Translations under genes and position numbers: made by a program | The notes under the pieces: generated by a model | What the model was told of the DNA's origin: nothing | Database searches by the model: none | The model's input: only the letters and a program-made list of their open reading frames with translations | Shown here: positions 26,301 through 34,826 of the stretch, in pieces | How positions within the stretch are numbered: position 1 is the stretch's first letter | Layout: every line of letters starts with the position of its first letter | NCBI GenBank assembly: GCA_019638115.1 | Contig: JAHBUK010000001.1 | Coordinates: forward strand, 948,238 to 1,012,237 | Direction of reading: 5' to 3' | From: Flavobacteriales bacterium | GTDB taxonomy: Bacteria > Bacteroidota > Bacteroidia > Flavobacteriales_F > PHOS-HE28 | Length of the DNA: 64,000 bases

Positions 26301-27280
26301 TCCAGGGCTCCCTTACGGTGAACGTGGTGTTCGCGCCACCCATACCTGTGCTGAACGATACGGCCATTTGCGCTGGAGCATCCGTTCTGCTTACCGGACC
26401 TGAAGCCGAAAGCCACCTGTGGGCAGGTGGTGCGGGCATCGCCACCATGAACGCCCCAAGCACGCAGGTAACGCCCGCTGCATCCGGCTACTACTGGGTA
26501 ACGGCCAGCAACACCTGCGGCAGCATTGTGGACAGTGCGTTCGTTCAGCTGGTGATCGTTGATGCCAATGCCTGGCCGGACACGCTGGTATGTCCGGGCA
26601 ACCCGGTGCCGCTTATGGCCGCAGGCGGGATCAGCTACCAATGGTCGCCCGAAGCCGGCTTGAACGATGCCGACATAGCCAACCCCGTGGCAACGGTAAT
26701 GGAGCCTACCACCTTCTCTGTTGTGGTGACCGATGCCCTTGGTTGCATTGGAACGGCCAGCGCAACCATGGGCCTGCTGCCCCCACCCGTGGTGCTCGTG
26801 GGTGCCGACCAGCTGATCGAACCCTGGGGCCAAGCCCTGCTGCAAGCCTATGGTGACGGCACCTTCCTGTGGAACCCCGGCGTGAGCGTGCAATGCGATA
26901 CCTGCGCACAGACCTGGGCACAACCCGGCGAAAGCACCGAGTATACCGTTACCCTTACCGCGAGCAACGGCTGCACGGCCACCGCACGCATCCTGGTGAT
27001 CCTGAACGGCAGCCTCTTCGTGCCCAACACCTTCACTCCCAACGGCGATGGTGTGAACGACCTCTTCGGGGCTTGGGGTACGGAGATCGCCGAACTGCGG
27101 CTCATGGTCTTCAACCGCTGGGGAGAGTTGATATTCGAGAGCAACGACATCAATACCCGTTGGAACGGCACCTACAAGGGCGTTCCTTCACCCATAGACA
27201 CTTACGTTTGGAAGGTGGAGGCCACGGAGCTATCCGGCTTTAAGCGGAACGCCATCGGGCACGTGAACCTGGTGCGTTGA
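23336..27280 (+). CDS. Giant T9SS surface protein with SBBP repeats, PKD domain and gliding-type CTD
   Basis: The protein has 1314 residues from a GTG start at 23336, chosen because it is followed at once by a typical leader (VLRQLLLLLLLAPTLVVGQ); the frame upstream is not protein-like. The N-terminal module FTENKGQWPDQVLYRA is the DUF7948-type domain that precedes SBBP repeats. A long SBBP propeller region follows (WSTYLGGSGNETPHSL, LLWGTYYGGSGAEVGN). A PKD domain (about 785-860) contains YLWNFGDGFTSTDFAPAHTY. Several Ig-like repeats with 'C.G..v.L.a' spacing come next. The end is a gliding-motility C-terminal domain (FVPNTFTPNGDGVNDLFG ... VFNRWGELIF ... HVNLVR), a type B T9SS signal. It should be exported and attached to or released from the cell surface; an adhesive role is inference. 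Confidence 0.93.
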   Translation: MLRQLLLLLLLAPTLVVGQLAQQALPLSALEALPALDTGSPVATFTENKGQWPDQVLYRARIPGGCLYVERGALTFSFATMGYGHHHHSGNGSTALDEPSKGHAYRVEFVGGQASASEGGMRQGHYENYFLGNDPERWGSNCAVYGQVVLKDIWPGIDLVMHGRNGLKYDLVVAPGADPAQIRLRYSGQDALMKVGRQLLLTHSLGQVAESEPVAFLKDKAEYCMGGVLQPGSNHETVACEYILRGNELSFAVEGSPERTLVIDPVLTFSSYSGSTSDNFGFTATYDELGHLYGGGIVFTAGYPSTPGVFDPSYNGGVDVGITKWSPNGATLVWSTYLGGSGNETPHSLVTNSNNELYVMGSTGSSAFPVTTGAFRTVFQGGPGVTFSVGYGVNFPTGVDLFVTHLNQAGNALIGSTYMGGTGTDGVNTSAVAYNYGDAFRGEIALDPDENPVVVSCTSSLNIPTTPGAPQTTFGGGGWDAFVFRMDPTLNNLLWGTYYGGSGAEVGNGVQFDSQGRVFITGGTNSSNLPMAGIPLNGTNAGGVEGYVARYSADGSNLLSSTYLGTSSYDQCFFVQIDTQDDVYVVGQTRGNYPVSPLVYNNPGSSQFIHKLTNELSVSIWSTRIGNGSSTQDLSPSAFLVSDCGQIYFSGWGGTTNNLASPSNSTTNGSPITPDAFQSTTNGSDFYLMVLEPDAASLSYGTFFGGSGTSDHVDGGTSRFDKNGKVYQAVCAGCGGSNSFPTTPGAWSTTNNSSNCNLGVFKFDLNIPIASIDIAGPSTICFPDVVQFVNNSSGGNTYLWNFGDGFTSTDFAPAHTYTQGGIFTVSMVMTDVYGCSQADTASIVITSVATPQASVEPIQPICPGANVQLVASEGTTYEWYPAVGLSSTTVQDPIATPPGPMTYFVVVTTDCGSDTASVDVTFADPQGATLPDTTVCLGSSVLLGATGGVSYLWSPAATLNDPTSATPLASPTDTTTYSVLITTVEGCEIQGSLTVNVVFAPPIPVLNDTAICAGASVLLTGPEAESHLWAGGAGIATMNAPSTQVTPAASGYYWVTASNTCGSIVDSAFVQLVIVDANAWPDTLVCPGNPVPLMAAGGISYQWSPEAGLNDADIANPVATVMEPTTFSVVVTDALGCIGTASATMGLLPPPVVLVGADQLIEPWGQALLQAYGDGTFLWNPGVSVQCDTCAQTWAQPGESTEYTVTLTASNGCTATARILVILNGSLFVPNTFTPNGDGVNDLFGAWGTEIAELRLMVFNRWGELIFESNDINTRWNGTYKGVPSPIDTYVWKVEATELSGFKRNAIGHVNLVR

Positions 27281-27444
27281 GGCCGGACAAAGGCGATCGC
27301 ACTTAATGGGGCGGAACAGGAGCTCCCTTTTCCTGAAGCTGGGCTCCTCCAGGCCACTGGCACGTGCAGTACGCACTGAACCGTTCCGGGCATGGTATGG
27401 CACTTATCAAGCGCACGTCTCCCGCGCTTCGATGCGCACTCACC

Positions 27445-28935
27445 TCAACGCAGCAACGTCACCGTGCCATGCTGTTCGCCGGGACCGTCCGCCCCCTCGT
27501 AGTTGAGCACCCAGAAGTACACACCATCGGGCACCTGCACGCCGGCAGGGCTGCGGCCGTCCCAAGCGAAGTTGAGCGACCGTGTCTCGTAAATGAGCTG
27601 GCCCCAGCGGTTGTAGATGCTCAGCTGCAGGCTGCTCACCCCTTGTAGTGCGATGGGCTGGAACTGCTCATTATACCCGCTGCCATTGGGCGTGAATACG
27701 TTGGGCATTTCCACCACGGCGTTGCAGGGCGCAATGGATACGAGCACGGTATCCGAAGCGCTGCAAGGACCTTGAGAGACCAGCACCCATACCGTATCGC
27801 TACTGCTTGTGGTGTAGGTAGGCCCGGTGGAGCCATCGGACCAAAGAATGCTGACACCACCAGGCACGTTGGCGGACAGTTCCACGCTGCTGCCGGTGCA
27901 AGCCGATGGGTCCGGACCAAGATCGACACTGGGTTGAGGAAGCAACGTAACGGTGACCGAATCGCGGCCGAAGCAGGAACCGTTGAGCACGTTGACCCAG
28001 TACGTGCCGCTGGTGGTAACGGTCAGTTGTGGGCCTGTGGCCAGGCCGTCGTTCCAGATGTAGCTATCCACGCCGGGGGTGGTGGCATCGAGCACCACAC
28101 TGGTTACACCACAAAGCAGCTGATCGGGTCCCAGCTCGGGCTCCGGATAGGGCACCACCGAAACGGTCACGCTGTCCGTGTAGCTGCAGAACGGCGTGAA
28201 GGAGATGTCGTCCAAGGCGAAGTCGTTGCCGCTGGTCTGGGTGTTCTGGTTGGTGATGCAGATCTCCGCAGTGGTGTTGCTCCCGGCATTCCACAACTCG
28301 TAGAACTGGTTCCAGACGCAGGCCGTATTGGCGGCAACAAAGGGGTTGCCGAGCACCTCGCCATTGATGGTGAATTGCAATACGGCCGGGTTGGTGACCA
28401 CAATGGTGGCGAGCCATGCGGAGAAGGCATAGGTGGTGCCGGGATCGACGGCGATGGACTGGCACCATACGGCCACACCGGGCGTGGCGGCTCCATTCAC
28501 CACCATCATGTTACCGCCGCCGGTGTGGTCGGTACAAGCGGGAAAATTGCTGTGGGTGGTACTGGCATCGCTTGCCACGGCATACTGCCCCTCTTGGCTC
28601 AGCAGCCCCCACGTGCCACCGGTGCCCGGTATGTAGCCGCTGGTGAAGCCCGTGGCACCGGCGGAGAAGTCGCCGTTCACCACCAGGTCCGAACCCGTTT
28701 CCAGCGCCTCCACGGTGCAGGTATACACCCCGGCAGTGCCAATGTTGCGCACCGCAGCAACGGAACCATCGTTCCAGAGGTAGCTCAGGTAGCCAGGTCC
28801 TGGTGTGAGCAACACGGTCTGGCCTTCACACAGCACCACATCGGGGCCCAGATCGATGGAGCCGGTGCATTGCGCATGAGACACCAAGGGTGCCAGGCCA
28901 AGGCCGAACAAGAGGAGAATGGTGGTGGAACGCAT
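27445..28935 (-). CDS. T9SS surface protein with carbohydrate-binding-like module and gliding-type CTD
   Basis: This 496-residue secreted protein has a signal peptide MRSTTILLLFGLGLAPLVSH and Ig-like repeats (CTGSIDLGPDVVLCEGQTVL). A jelly-roll module at about 85-245 starts DLVVNGDFSAGATGF and ends NDFALDDISFTPFC, resembling carbohydrate-binding or DUF642-like folds. Two more 'LGPD..LC' Ig-like repeats follow. The C-terminal gliding-motility domain (EMPNVFTPNGSGYNEQFQPI ... IYNRWGQLIYE ... GTVTLLR) marks T9SS export. It is convergent with the giant protein at 23336-27280; the 164-bp gap between them holds no gene that I can see. Confidence 0.92.
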   Translation of the reverse strand: MRSTTILLLFGLGLAPLVSHAQCTGSIDLGPDVVLCEGQTVLLTPGPGYLSYLWNDGSVAAVRNIGTAGVYTCTVEALETGSDLVVNGDFSAGATGFTSGYIPGTGGTWGLLSQEGQYAVASDASTTHSNFPACTDHTGGGNMMVVNGAATPGVAVWCQSIAVDPGTTYAFSAWLATIVVTNPAVLQFTINGEVLGNPFVAANTACVWNQFYELWNAGSNTTAEICITNQNTQTSGNDFALDDISFTPFCSYTDSVTVSVVPYPEPELGPDQLLCGVTSVVLDATTPGVDSYIWNDGLATGPQLTVTTSGTYWVNVLNGSCFGRDSVTVTLLPQPSVDLGPDPSACTGSSVELSANVPGGVSILWSDGSTGPTYTTSSSDTVWVLVSQGPCSASDTVLVSIAPCNAVVEMPNVFTPNGSGYNEQFQPIALQGVSSLQLSIYNRWGQLIYETRSLNFAWDGRSPAGVQVPDGVYFWVLNYEGADGPGEQHGTVTLLR

Positions 28936-29072
28936 GATGAAGTGACCGCTAGAATGAAGTAAAGGTCGCCCAAACGTGGAAAATGTACCTGCCCGGGCCC
29001 TTAACCGTGCTTGGTCTCCTGCGCGTGTTCCTCTCTTGTGGTCGCGAAGTGGTCACCCCATGAACGAGGCGC

Positions 29073-30095
29073 TCAGCGGCGCCCGAAGTGACTGCGCTCC
29101 AAACCCATCCACTCCAGCGCAGCACCGCTTAGCAGCAGCTCCTTGGTCGCATCATCGTAAGGCATGCCCTTGATGAGGCTTCCCGGCTCCAATTCGCCCA
29201 GCGGGAAGGGGTAGTCCGTACCCATGGCCACTCGCTGTGGCCCCATCTGGTCAACCACCAACTTCAGCATGGCCGGATCGTGCACCAAGGCATCGATCCA
29301 GAAGCGGCCCAGGTAGTCGCGGGGGTTCACGTTGTTGTCCACGGCGCACAGGTCCGGGCGCACCAGGAAGCCATGCTCAATGCGGCCGACGGTAGCCGGG
29401 AAGGAGCCGCCACCATGGGCGAAAGCCACGCGCAACTTGGGCAGCCTCTCGAAAAGCCCGCCGAAGATCATGGAGGTGATGGCGGTGGTGGTCTCCACGG
29501 GCATGCCCACCAACCAGGGCATCCAGTACTTGTCGAAACGGTCCGCACCCATCATGTCCCAAGGGTGTACGAACACGGCCATGTCCAACTCCTGGCAGGC
29601 TTGGAAGATGGAGAATAGGCGGGGCTCGCCCAGGTTGGTCCCGTTGATGTGGGTGCCGATCTGGATGCCCACCAGCCCGATGCGCTTGCAGCGTTCCAGT
29701 TCCTTGATCGCCAGTTCCGTGTCCTGCATGGGAATGGTGCCCAAGCCCACGTAGCGTTGCGGCCAGCGCTGCACGATGCCCGCAATGTGATCGTTCAGGA
29801 ACATGGAAAGGTCCAGCGTATCCTGCGCCTTGGCCCAGTAGCTGAACATGACGGGAACGGTGCTGAGCACCTGCACATGCACCTGGTGGTGATCGCACTC
29901 GGCAATACGCACCTGGGGGTCCCAGCAGTTGGCCTGCACCTCGCGGAAGAACTTGTCGTCCATCATCATCCGCGCGCAACCCGGCCGGTGATGGTCCAGG
30001 TGGATGAAGCCCCGGTAGCCGTATTTGGCCCCGAAATCCGGGATGTTCTCCGGCAGGATGTGCGTGTGGATATCGATCGAGAAGAGTTCGGCCAT
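29073..30095 (-). CDS. nbaD: 2-amino-3-carboxymuconate-6-semialdehyde decarboxylase (ACMSD)
   Basis: This 340-residue amidohydrolase-fold enzyme decarboxylates the ring-opened product of 3-hydroxyanthranilate, steering kynurenine-pathway carbon away from quinolinate/NAD and into catabolism. Metal-binding residues known for the family are all present: H10 and H12 in [10 protein letters not shown]177 in VFVHPWDM, the catalytic-site H227 in FAHGGGSFP, and D294 in MGTDYPFP. Its start lies 10 bp after the stop of the 3-hydroxyanthranilate dioxygenase gene, so the consecutive enzymes are co-transcribed. The protein is cytoplasmic. Confidence 0.95.
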   Translation of the reverse strand: MAELFSIDIHTHILPENIPDFGAKYGYRGFIHLDHHRPGCARMMMDDKFFREVQANCWDPQVRIAECDHHQVHVQVLSTVPVMFSYWAKAQDTLDLSMFLNDHIAGIVQRWPQRYVGLGTIPMQDTELAIKELERCKRIGLVGIQIGTHINGTNLGEPRLFSIFQACQELDMAVFVHPWDMMGADRFDKYWMPWLVGMPVETTTAITSMIFGGLFERLPKLRVAFAHGGGSFPATVGRIEHGFLVRPDLCAVDNNVNPRDYLGRFWIDALVHDPAMLKLVVDQMGPQRVAMGTDYPFPLGELEPGSLIKGMPYDDATKELLLSGAALEWMGLERSHFGRR

Positions 30096-30105
30096 GCCAG
30101 GGGGC

Positions 30106-30636
30106 TTACACGAATCGGGGGTCGGTCTCCATTACATGCCCGCAGCTCTTGCAGGTGCGATGGGCCTCGTTGCCATAGAACTCGCGGAAGCGGGGCAGGA
30201 AGTCCTTCTCGATGTTGTGCAGCACGAAGCGGTATTCGTGCAGCAAGGTGTTGCACTGCTCGCAGTACCACTGCAGGCCATCCTGCATCTCGCGATCGGC
30301 ACGCTTCACCTCTATCACCAGGCCCACCGTGTTGGGGCCTCGGCGGGGTTGGTGGGGCACATTGGCCGGCAGCAGGAACATCTCTCCTTCCTTGATGGGG
30401 ATGGTAACGGCCTTGCCATCTTCCTGGATACCGACCTCGATATCGCCTTCAAGTTGGTAGAACAGCTCCTCGGTCTCGTTGAAGTGGTAGTCCTTGCGGG
30501 CGTTGGGACCACCCACCACCATCACGATGTAGTCGCCGGCATCGTGGTAGAGGTTCTTGTTGCCTACGGGTGGTTTCAGCAGGTCCCGGTTCTCTTCGAT
30601 CCAGGCGCGCAGGTTGAAGGGTCTACGGATGGGCAT
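30106..30636 (-). CDS. nbaC: 3-hydroxyanthranilate 3,4-dioxygenase
   Basis: This 176-residue cupin opens the ring of 3-hydroxyanthranilate with O2. The catalytic iron ligands H51, E57 and H95 ([22 protein letters not shown]) and the second, rubredoxin-like site C125, C128, C162 and C165 (YCEQCN, CKSCGH) are at the same positions as I recall for the Cupriavidus enzyme. A near-consensus -7 box (TACCTTTA, minus strand, 30659-30666) lies 23 bp upstream. It is followed by ACMSD. Other kynurenine-pathway genes are not in this window. Confidence 0.96.
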   Translation of the reverse strand: MPIRRPFNLRAWIEENRDLLKPPVGNKNLYHDAGDYIVMVVGGPNARKDYHFNETEELFYQLEGDIEVGIQEDGKAVTIPIKEGEMFLLPANVPHQPRRGPNTVGLVIEVKRADREMQDGLQWYCEQCNTLLHEYRFVLHNIEKDFLPRFREFYGNEAHRTCKSCGHVMETDPRFV

Positions 30637-30658
30637 GGGGCTGAGCGTTCTTCGCCGC

Positions 30659-30666
30659 TAAAGGTA
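30659..30666 (-). promoter_or_regulatory. Near-consensus -7 box for the HAAO-ACMSD operon
   Basis: TACCTTTA on the minus strand differs from TAnnTTTG only in the last base and lies 23 bp before the dioxygenase start codon. Confidence 0.4.
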
Positions 30667-30761
30667 ACCCCGCCCACCGGAACCCTTCATGCCCTGCACC
30701 ATCGGGCCGTCTGCGTACTATGAGCGCGTGCCGACGATCAGCAACCGGATCGACAGAGCGC

Positions 30762-31280
30762 TCAGCGTTCCTTGCTCGCGCGGCCCGCCATGAGCAGCAG
30801 CGCACCATTGGCCCGAATCATGCCGGCCGTGTACGTAGGGTCCTGAATGAACGCGTTGGCCTTCTTGTCGTACCGTACGATCGCAAAGGGGAAATCCAGC
30901 ACATCGGTATCGGCGCCTTCGTATTTGGAAGCCAAGAGCATGCTCACGTCCATCACCAAGGGAGAGAAGATGAGCCCATCCTCCAACTTGGCCCGGGTAT
31001 CGATCACGATGCGCTTGGGTACGAAGCCTTCACGCCGGAATTCCACCGCATACTCCTTCTCCAACTCCAGACCCACGCCAAACCGTCCGGAACGGTCGGT
31101 GGTCTGTGAGGATACCTGCTCGTTGCCCTCGAAGATGATGACCTCGCAGCCATCGAGCTTCTTGTCACCATCCGTGATCCGGCCGTGGACCGGCAGAATG
31201 GACGTCTGTTGGGCGAACAGGGACCCGTTAAGTGCCAGTAACAGGAAGAGGCACAAGCGAGCATGTAGGTTCCGTTCCAT
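30762..31280 (-). CDS. Secreted protein with carboxypeptidase-regulatory-like domain
   Basis: This 172-residue protein has a signal peptide (MERNLHARLCLFLLLALNGS, cleavage near FAQQ). The mature part starts with a transthyretin-like fold: VHGRITDGDKKLDGCEVIIF, then SSQTTDRSGRFGVGLEL and EYAVEFRREGFVPKRIVIDT. This is the arrangement of CarboxypepD_reg-like domains seen in Bacteroidota envelope proteins, where it is followed by an OmpA or TonB part; here the protein simply ends. ATG 31280 was chosen for the signal peptide; the frame extends upstream without meaning. It is probably periplasmic and of unknown role. Confidence 0.75.
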   Translation of the reverse strand: MERNLHARLCLFLLLALNGSLFAQQTSILPVHGRITDGDKKLDGCEVIIFEGNEQVSSQTTDRSGRFGVGLELEKEYAVEFRREGFVPKRIVIDTRAKLEDGLIFSPLVMDVSMLLASKYEGADTDVLDFPFAIVRYDKKANAFIQDPTYTAGMIRANGALLLMAGRASKER

Positions 31281-31350
31281 GAGCCACGTGTTTATTGGCC
31301 ACTTATACCCATGGTGCCCTCGCTTGGTTCGGGATCGGCGTGTACGGCAC

Positions 31351-31388
31351 AAAAAAGCGCGGGTGGACCCTGAGGCCCACCCGCGCTT
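31351..31388 (-). terminator. Rho-independent terminator of the GEVED protein gene
   Basis: On the minus strand a 12-bp stem AAGCGCGGGTGG / CCACCCGCGCTT with a 10-base loop is followed by a T run. It starts 19 bp after the stop of the gene at 31408-33939. Confidence 0.9.
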
Positions 31389-31407
31389 GCATTGCGGCGG
31401 ATATGGA

Positions 31408-33939
31408 TCAACGCACCATGAAGCGCTGCTCCAAGCTGCCCTGATCGTTGGTGAGGCGCAGGATGTAGCTGCCTGCGGACAAACGTCCGGCCAGGGCCAC
31501 TTCGCTACGCTCGCCATTGTTCAGCATACGCACGTCGCTGTAGAGGATACGACCGGTCATGTCGAACACCTCCATGGCAACACGGCCATCCACACCTGCA
31601 TACAGGATGTTCAGGTGGCCATCACCCGGGTTGGGGTAGATGGTGAAGCCATTGCTGAGCGTTTCCTCGATGCTGCTGCTGCCATCAATGATGATGGTAT
31701 AGTCTTCCACTTCGCCGTAGCTGGCAATACCGCAGGGCGTGTTGTTGAAGTTGTTGGTGTAAGCACTGCCATCGTGCGTATCGTGCAAACGAACACGCAT
31801 ACGGGTGCCTCCCAAGGTGGCTCCAGCGGGGATCGTCACTGAACCCGTGAACACGTCGATCGACTCGATGGTGGATTCGAACACCAGTTCACCGGCATCC
31901 TCAAAGTCACCATCCGCGTTGTAGTCGATCCACACCAACACTTGGTTCGTGTTGTAGGAAGTGTTCGCACCGTTGCGGTTCACGTCAACAGCGATGGGGT
32001 AGGACTGACCAACCTCCACCGTGCCAACCACTGCGGTAAAGTCCGAGTAGGCAGGCGCCACAGGGGTCACGTTGGGTGAGTTGTTGTTGATGCCTGCGAA
32101 GGTGACGTTCACGATACGCTCTTCCAGACCGAGGCCCGTGCCATCGGCACCAGCATCGCAGTAGTTACCGCAAACCACCACACCGAAGGCAGCGCCGGCA
32201 ACATCCAGGCTGGCGCAGATGGAACCACCACCTTGCAGGAGCAGTCCGTTCACCTCGAAGCCGGTGGTAACACCGAACTCAACGATGGAGAGGTCCAGCG
32301 TGCTGGGGTCGTACACCAAGGTATGGATGGTGTAGGTGCCAAGTGCATTCACCGCGAAGCTCGGGGCAGCACCGGCATTGATGATCACCAGGCCAGCGCC
32401 TTGGGTAAGTACGTAAACGGTTTCGAAACCGGCAGGAACGACCGCGTTGCCGCTAGGCGTGGCGGTGAGGGTAACGGGGTCGCCCTCGAAGCATACGTTG
32501 GCGCCCCCGCTCAGCGTACCGGCAACCGCGTCGCACTGCACACCACCGGAGATGCTCAGGGTGTAGTCCTCCACTTGTCCATAGGTGGACGTACCGCAAG
32601 GTGTGGCGTTGGGGCCGTTCAAGGAATCGTGCAGACGCACGCGCATGCGGGTCTGACCCGTGGCTGCCGTGAGCGGAATGGTGATGGCGCCGGTGTGCGG
32701 ACCTACGCCCATGGGCGACGTGTACATCAATTCGTTGGGCTCGAAAGACTCGCTCTGATCGAGGTCGATCCAGACCAATACCACATCCTCATCATAAGGT
32801 CCGGTGATGGTCACCGTGATGTTGTTGGTGGCACCAGCAACAACATTGCCTACGATGGCCGTAAAGTCCTCATAGCCAGCTGTGCTGGTGGAAGAGTTGT
32901 TGATGTTGGCGTAGGTAACGTTGCCGATCTTCTCGAATTGGGTGCTCGTAGCACCGGCAGTGCAATAGCCTGTGGGGCAGGCAATGGCAGTGGCACTGAG
33001 ACTGTAGGCTCCGATCGGGGTGCTGGCAGGGTCCACCATTACAGGGATGTAATAAGTACCAGCTGGCAACTCGGCAAAGGTCAGTGTGCACGCATCGTTC
33101 ACACCCGTAAGCACACCCGTGAGCACATCAGGGCAGTTGGTCACCAGGTTGATCAGGAAGTCATCGAACTCGGAACCGGGCACGCAGTAATCCAAAACGA
33201 TGGTGGCGCACTCGGTGGTGGTGAAAGCTTCCCACACCACTACGAACGAGGTGCCAGCGAGAACCGTGGCTCCGGTGTTGTCGCCGCTGAAGGTCACCGT
33301 GCTACCCACGGCCAGGTTCTGCACAACGGCACCGGTGCAGAGGTCGTTGGGAGGAGCGGAGCCACCACCAGCGCCCGTAAGGCAGATGGTGAAGGTGCCA
33401 CCGGCACCGAAGTCCAGGTTGGACGCGATGCGGATGCGGTAGTCCGTGTTGGGCGTAACGGGGATCGTGTAGCTCAACTGGGTGTAGTCGCACTGGATGG
33501 AGGTTCCTCCGCAGGCGCCCTGAAGCACTTCCACGATCAGGTCCTCGATATCACCCACTTCAACGGCGATGGTCACCGACGTGTAGGAACCTGAATTGAA
33601 GGCGTACCACACATCCTCGAAGCCATCGATGGAAGAATCACAGGCAGGAGCTCCGCCATCGTTGTTCGCACCGAAGTTGTTACCAGGCACACCAGCGGCA
33701 GGGCAGGCACCGGCAGCGTTCACGGTAAGCACCTGTGCATCGGCACAGTTGTCGTTCGCAATACCACCGCGCAATCCCTCACGCACAGGAGAGTCTTGGT
33801 GGAAACGGGCCATGGGCGCCACTTCACCGGCATTCTTGGTGGTTATCAGGCGCTTGGCCGGAGCATTTTGGCCCAGCAAATCGGTTGCCATACCCATGGC
33901 AACCACTGCACCAAGCAGAAGAAGGTAGTTATGTCTCAT
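31408..33939 (-). CDS. GEVED-domain T9SS type A secreted protein
   Basis: The protein has 843 residues with a signal peptide (MRHNYLLLLGAVVAMGMA). Two pre-peptidase-like modules at about 55-310 each start with 'NDNCADAQVL' or 'NDLCTGAVVQ'. Two GEVED domains end in TYGQVEDYTLSI (about 450) and SYGEVEDYTIII (about 755). The C-terminal type A sorting domain runs from FTIYPNPGDGHLNILYAG to SYILRLTNDQGSLEQRFMVR. It should be exported by T9SS and is likely a surface adhesin or a carrier for an unidentified activity; no catalytic domain is seen. It has a strong terminator downstream and shares a 92-bp divergent promoter region, with a double palindrome, with the SDR gene. Confidence 0.93.
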   Translation of the reverse strand: MRHNYLLLLGAVVAMGMATDLLGQNAPAKRLITTKNAGEVAPMARFHQDSPVREGLRGGIANDNCADAQVLTVNAAGACPAAGVPGNNFGANNDGGAPACDSSIDGFEDVWYAFNSGSYTSVTIAVEVGDIEDLIVEVLQGACGGTSIQCDYTQLSYTIPVTPNTDYRIRIASNLDFGAGGTFTICLTGAGGGSAPPNDLCTGAVVQNLAVGSTVTFSGDNTGATVLAGTSFVVVWEAFTTTECATIVLDYCVPGSEFDDFLINLVTNCPDVLTGVLTGVNDACTLTFAELPAGTYYIPVMVDPASTPIGAYSLSATAIACPTGYCTAGATSTQFEKIGNVTYANINNSSTSTAGYEDFTAIVGNVVAGATNNITVTITGPYDEDVVLVWIDLDQSESFEPNELMYTSPMGVGPHTGAITIPLTAATGQTRMRVRLHDSLNGPNATPCGTSTYGQVEDYTLSISGGVQCDAVAGTLSGGANVCFEGDPVTLTATPSGNAVVPAGFETVYVLTQGAGLVIINAGAAPSFAVNALGTYTIHTLVYDPSTLDLSIVEFGVTTGFEVNGLLLQGGGSICASLDVAGAAFGVVVCGNYCDAGADGTGLGLEERIVNVTFAGINNNSPNVTPVAPAYSDFTAVVGTVEVGQSYPIAVDVNRNGANTSYNTNQVLVWIDYNADGDFEDAGELVFESTIESIDVFTGSVTIPAGATLGGTRMRVRLHDTHDGSAYTNNFNNTPCGIASYGEVEDYTIIIDGSSSIEETLSNGFTIYPNPGDGHLNILYAGVDGRVAMEVFDMTGRILYSDVRMLNNGERSEVALAGRLSAGSYILRLTNDQGSLEQRFMVR

Positions 33940-33976
33940 CAGAGAAGAGTTTTGTTAGACCGTCCGAAGGTCCGAC

Positions 33977-34010
33977 AATGTTCAGGAACATCCAAAGATG
34001 TTCGAACATT
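33977..34010. promoter_or_regulatory. Double GTTC/GAAC palindrome in a divergent promoter region
   Basis: Two adjacent dyads, AATGTTC-AG-GAACATC (33977-33992) and GATGTTC-GAACATT (33997-34010), are separated by 4 bp and are also inverted relative to each other. They lie between the start codons of the GEVED protein gene (33939, minus) and the SDR gene (34032, plus), overlapping where promoters should be; TACATTTA at 34018-34025 may be the SDR -7 box. The dyads resemble operator half-sites, but no regulator is known. Confidence 0.5.
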
Positions 34011-34031
34011 GCGCCCCTACATTTACCAACC

Positions 34032-34814
34032 ATGAGGATTGAATTGAACAATGCCCACGCTCTGGTATGCGGTGCTTCGCAGGGGATCGGCAGGGCCATA
34101 GCGCATGAATTGGCCCTGCTCGGCTGCCGGATAACACTGCTGGGAAGGAACGAGCCCAGCCTTCGCGCGGTGCTGGATACGCTACCCCCATCACCTGCCG
34201 GCGAGCATGCCTACCTGGTAGCGGACATGGCGCAGACCGCAGCTCTGGCAGACGCTCTTACCGCACTTGCACGAACGCCGGTCGACATCCTGATCAACAA
34301 TACCGGCGGACCCGCCCCCGGCCCGGCACATGAAGCGGCCACGGAAGACTTTGAAGCCGCCTTCCGCTTGCATTTGCTCAGTTACCAGACCTTGGTGCGC
34401 GCGCTCGTGCCCGGCATGAAAGCGCGCGGCCATGGCCGGATCGTGAACGTGATCAGCACCAGCGTGAAACAGCCGCTACCCAACCTGGGAGTGAGCAACA
34501 CGATCCGCGGGGCGGTGGCCAACTGGGGAAAGACCCTGGCCAATGAGTTGGGACCCTTCGGCATCACCGTGAACAACGTGCTTCCTGGGGCAACGGAGAC
34601 CGAACGCCTGGCCGCGATAATCAGGAACAAGGCCGCCAAGACAGGCATGGCGGAAGAAGCCGTTGCGCAGGAAATGAAGCAGGAGGTCCCCTTGCGCCGT
34701 TTCGCACGGCCCGAGGAGATCGCTGCGGCGGTGGCTTTTCTGGTGGGCCCCTCCGGCGCCTACATCAACGGCATCAACCTGCCGGTGGACGGAGGGCGAA
34801 CCGCTTGCTTGTGA
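34032..34814 (+). CDS. Atypical short-chain dehydrogenase/reductase (SDR) family protein
   Basis: This 260-residue Rossmann protein of the SDR family has the cofactor motif ALVCGASQGIGRAIA, the NNTGGPAPGP loop (the NNAG equivalent), a serine-bearing strand IVNVISTSVKQPLP and the C-terminal LPVDGGRTACL. The usual catalytic Y-x-x-x-K is replaced by S-N-T-I-R (GVSNTIRGAVANWGKTL). This recalls the SDR subgroup labelled beta-ketoacyl-ACP-reductase-like, which lacks the canonical tetrad. The substrate is unknown, and it may not be a normal oxidoreductase. The start at ATG 34032 gives the standard distance to the glycine motif. Confidence 0.85.
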   Translation: MRIELNNAHALVCGASQGIGRAIAHELALLGCRITLLGRNEPSLRAVLDTLPPSPAGEHAYLVADMAQTAALADALTALARTPVDILINNTGGPAPGPAHEAATEDFEAAFRLHLLSYQTLVRALVPGMKARGHGRIVNVISTSVKQPLPNLGVSNTIRGAVANWGKTLANELGPFGITVNNVLPGATETERLAAIIRNKAAKTGMAEEAVAQEMKQEVPLRRFARPEEIAAAVAFLVGPSGAYINGINLPVDGGRTACL

Positions 34815-34826
34815 GGAACACAGGGG

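Noticed and set aside
32233..33594. Plus-strand open frame of 453 codons antisense to the GEVED protein gene
   Set aside because: It is Gly/His/Val-rich noise opposite a clear T9SS protein gene with signal peptide, domains and terminator.
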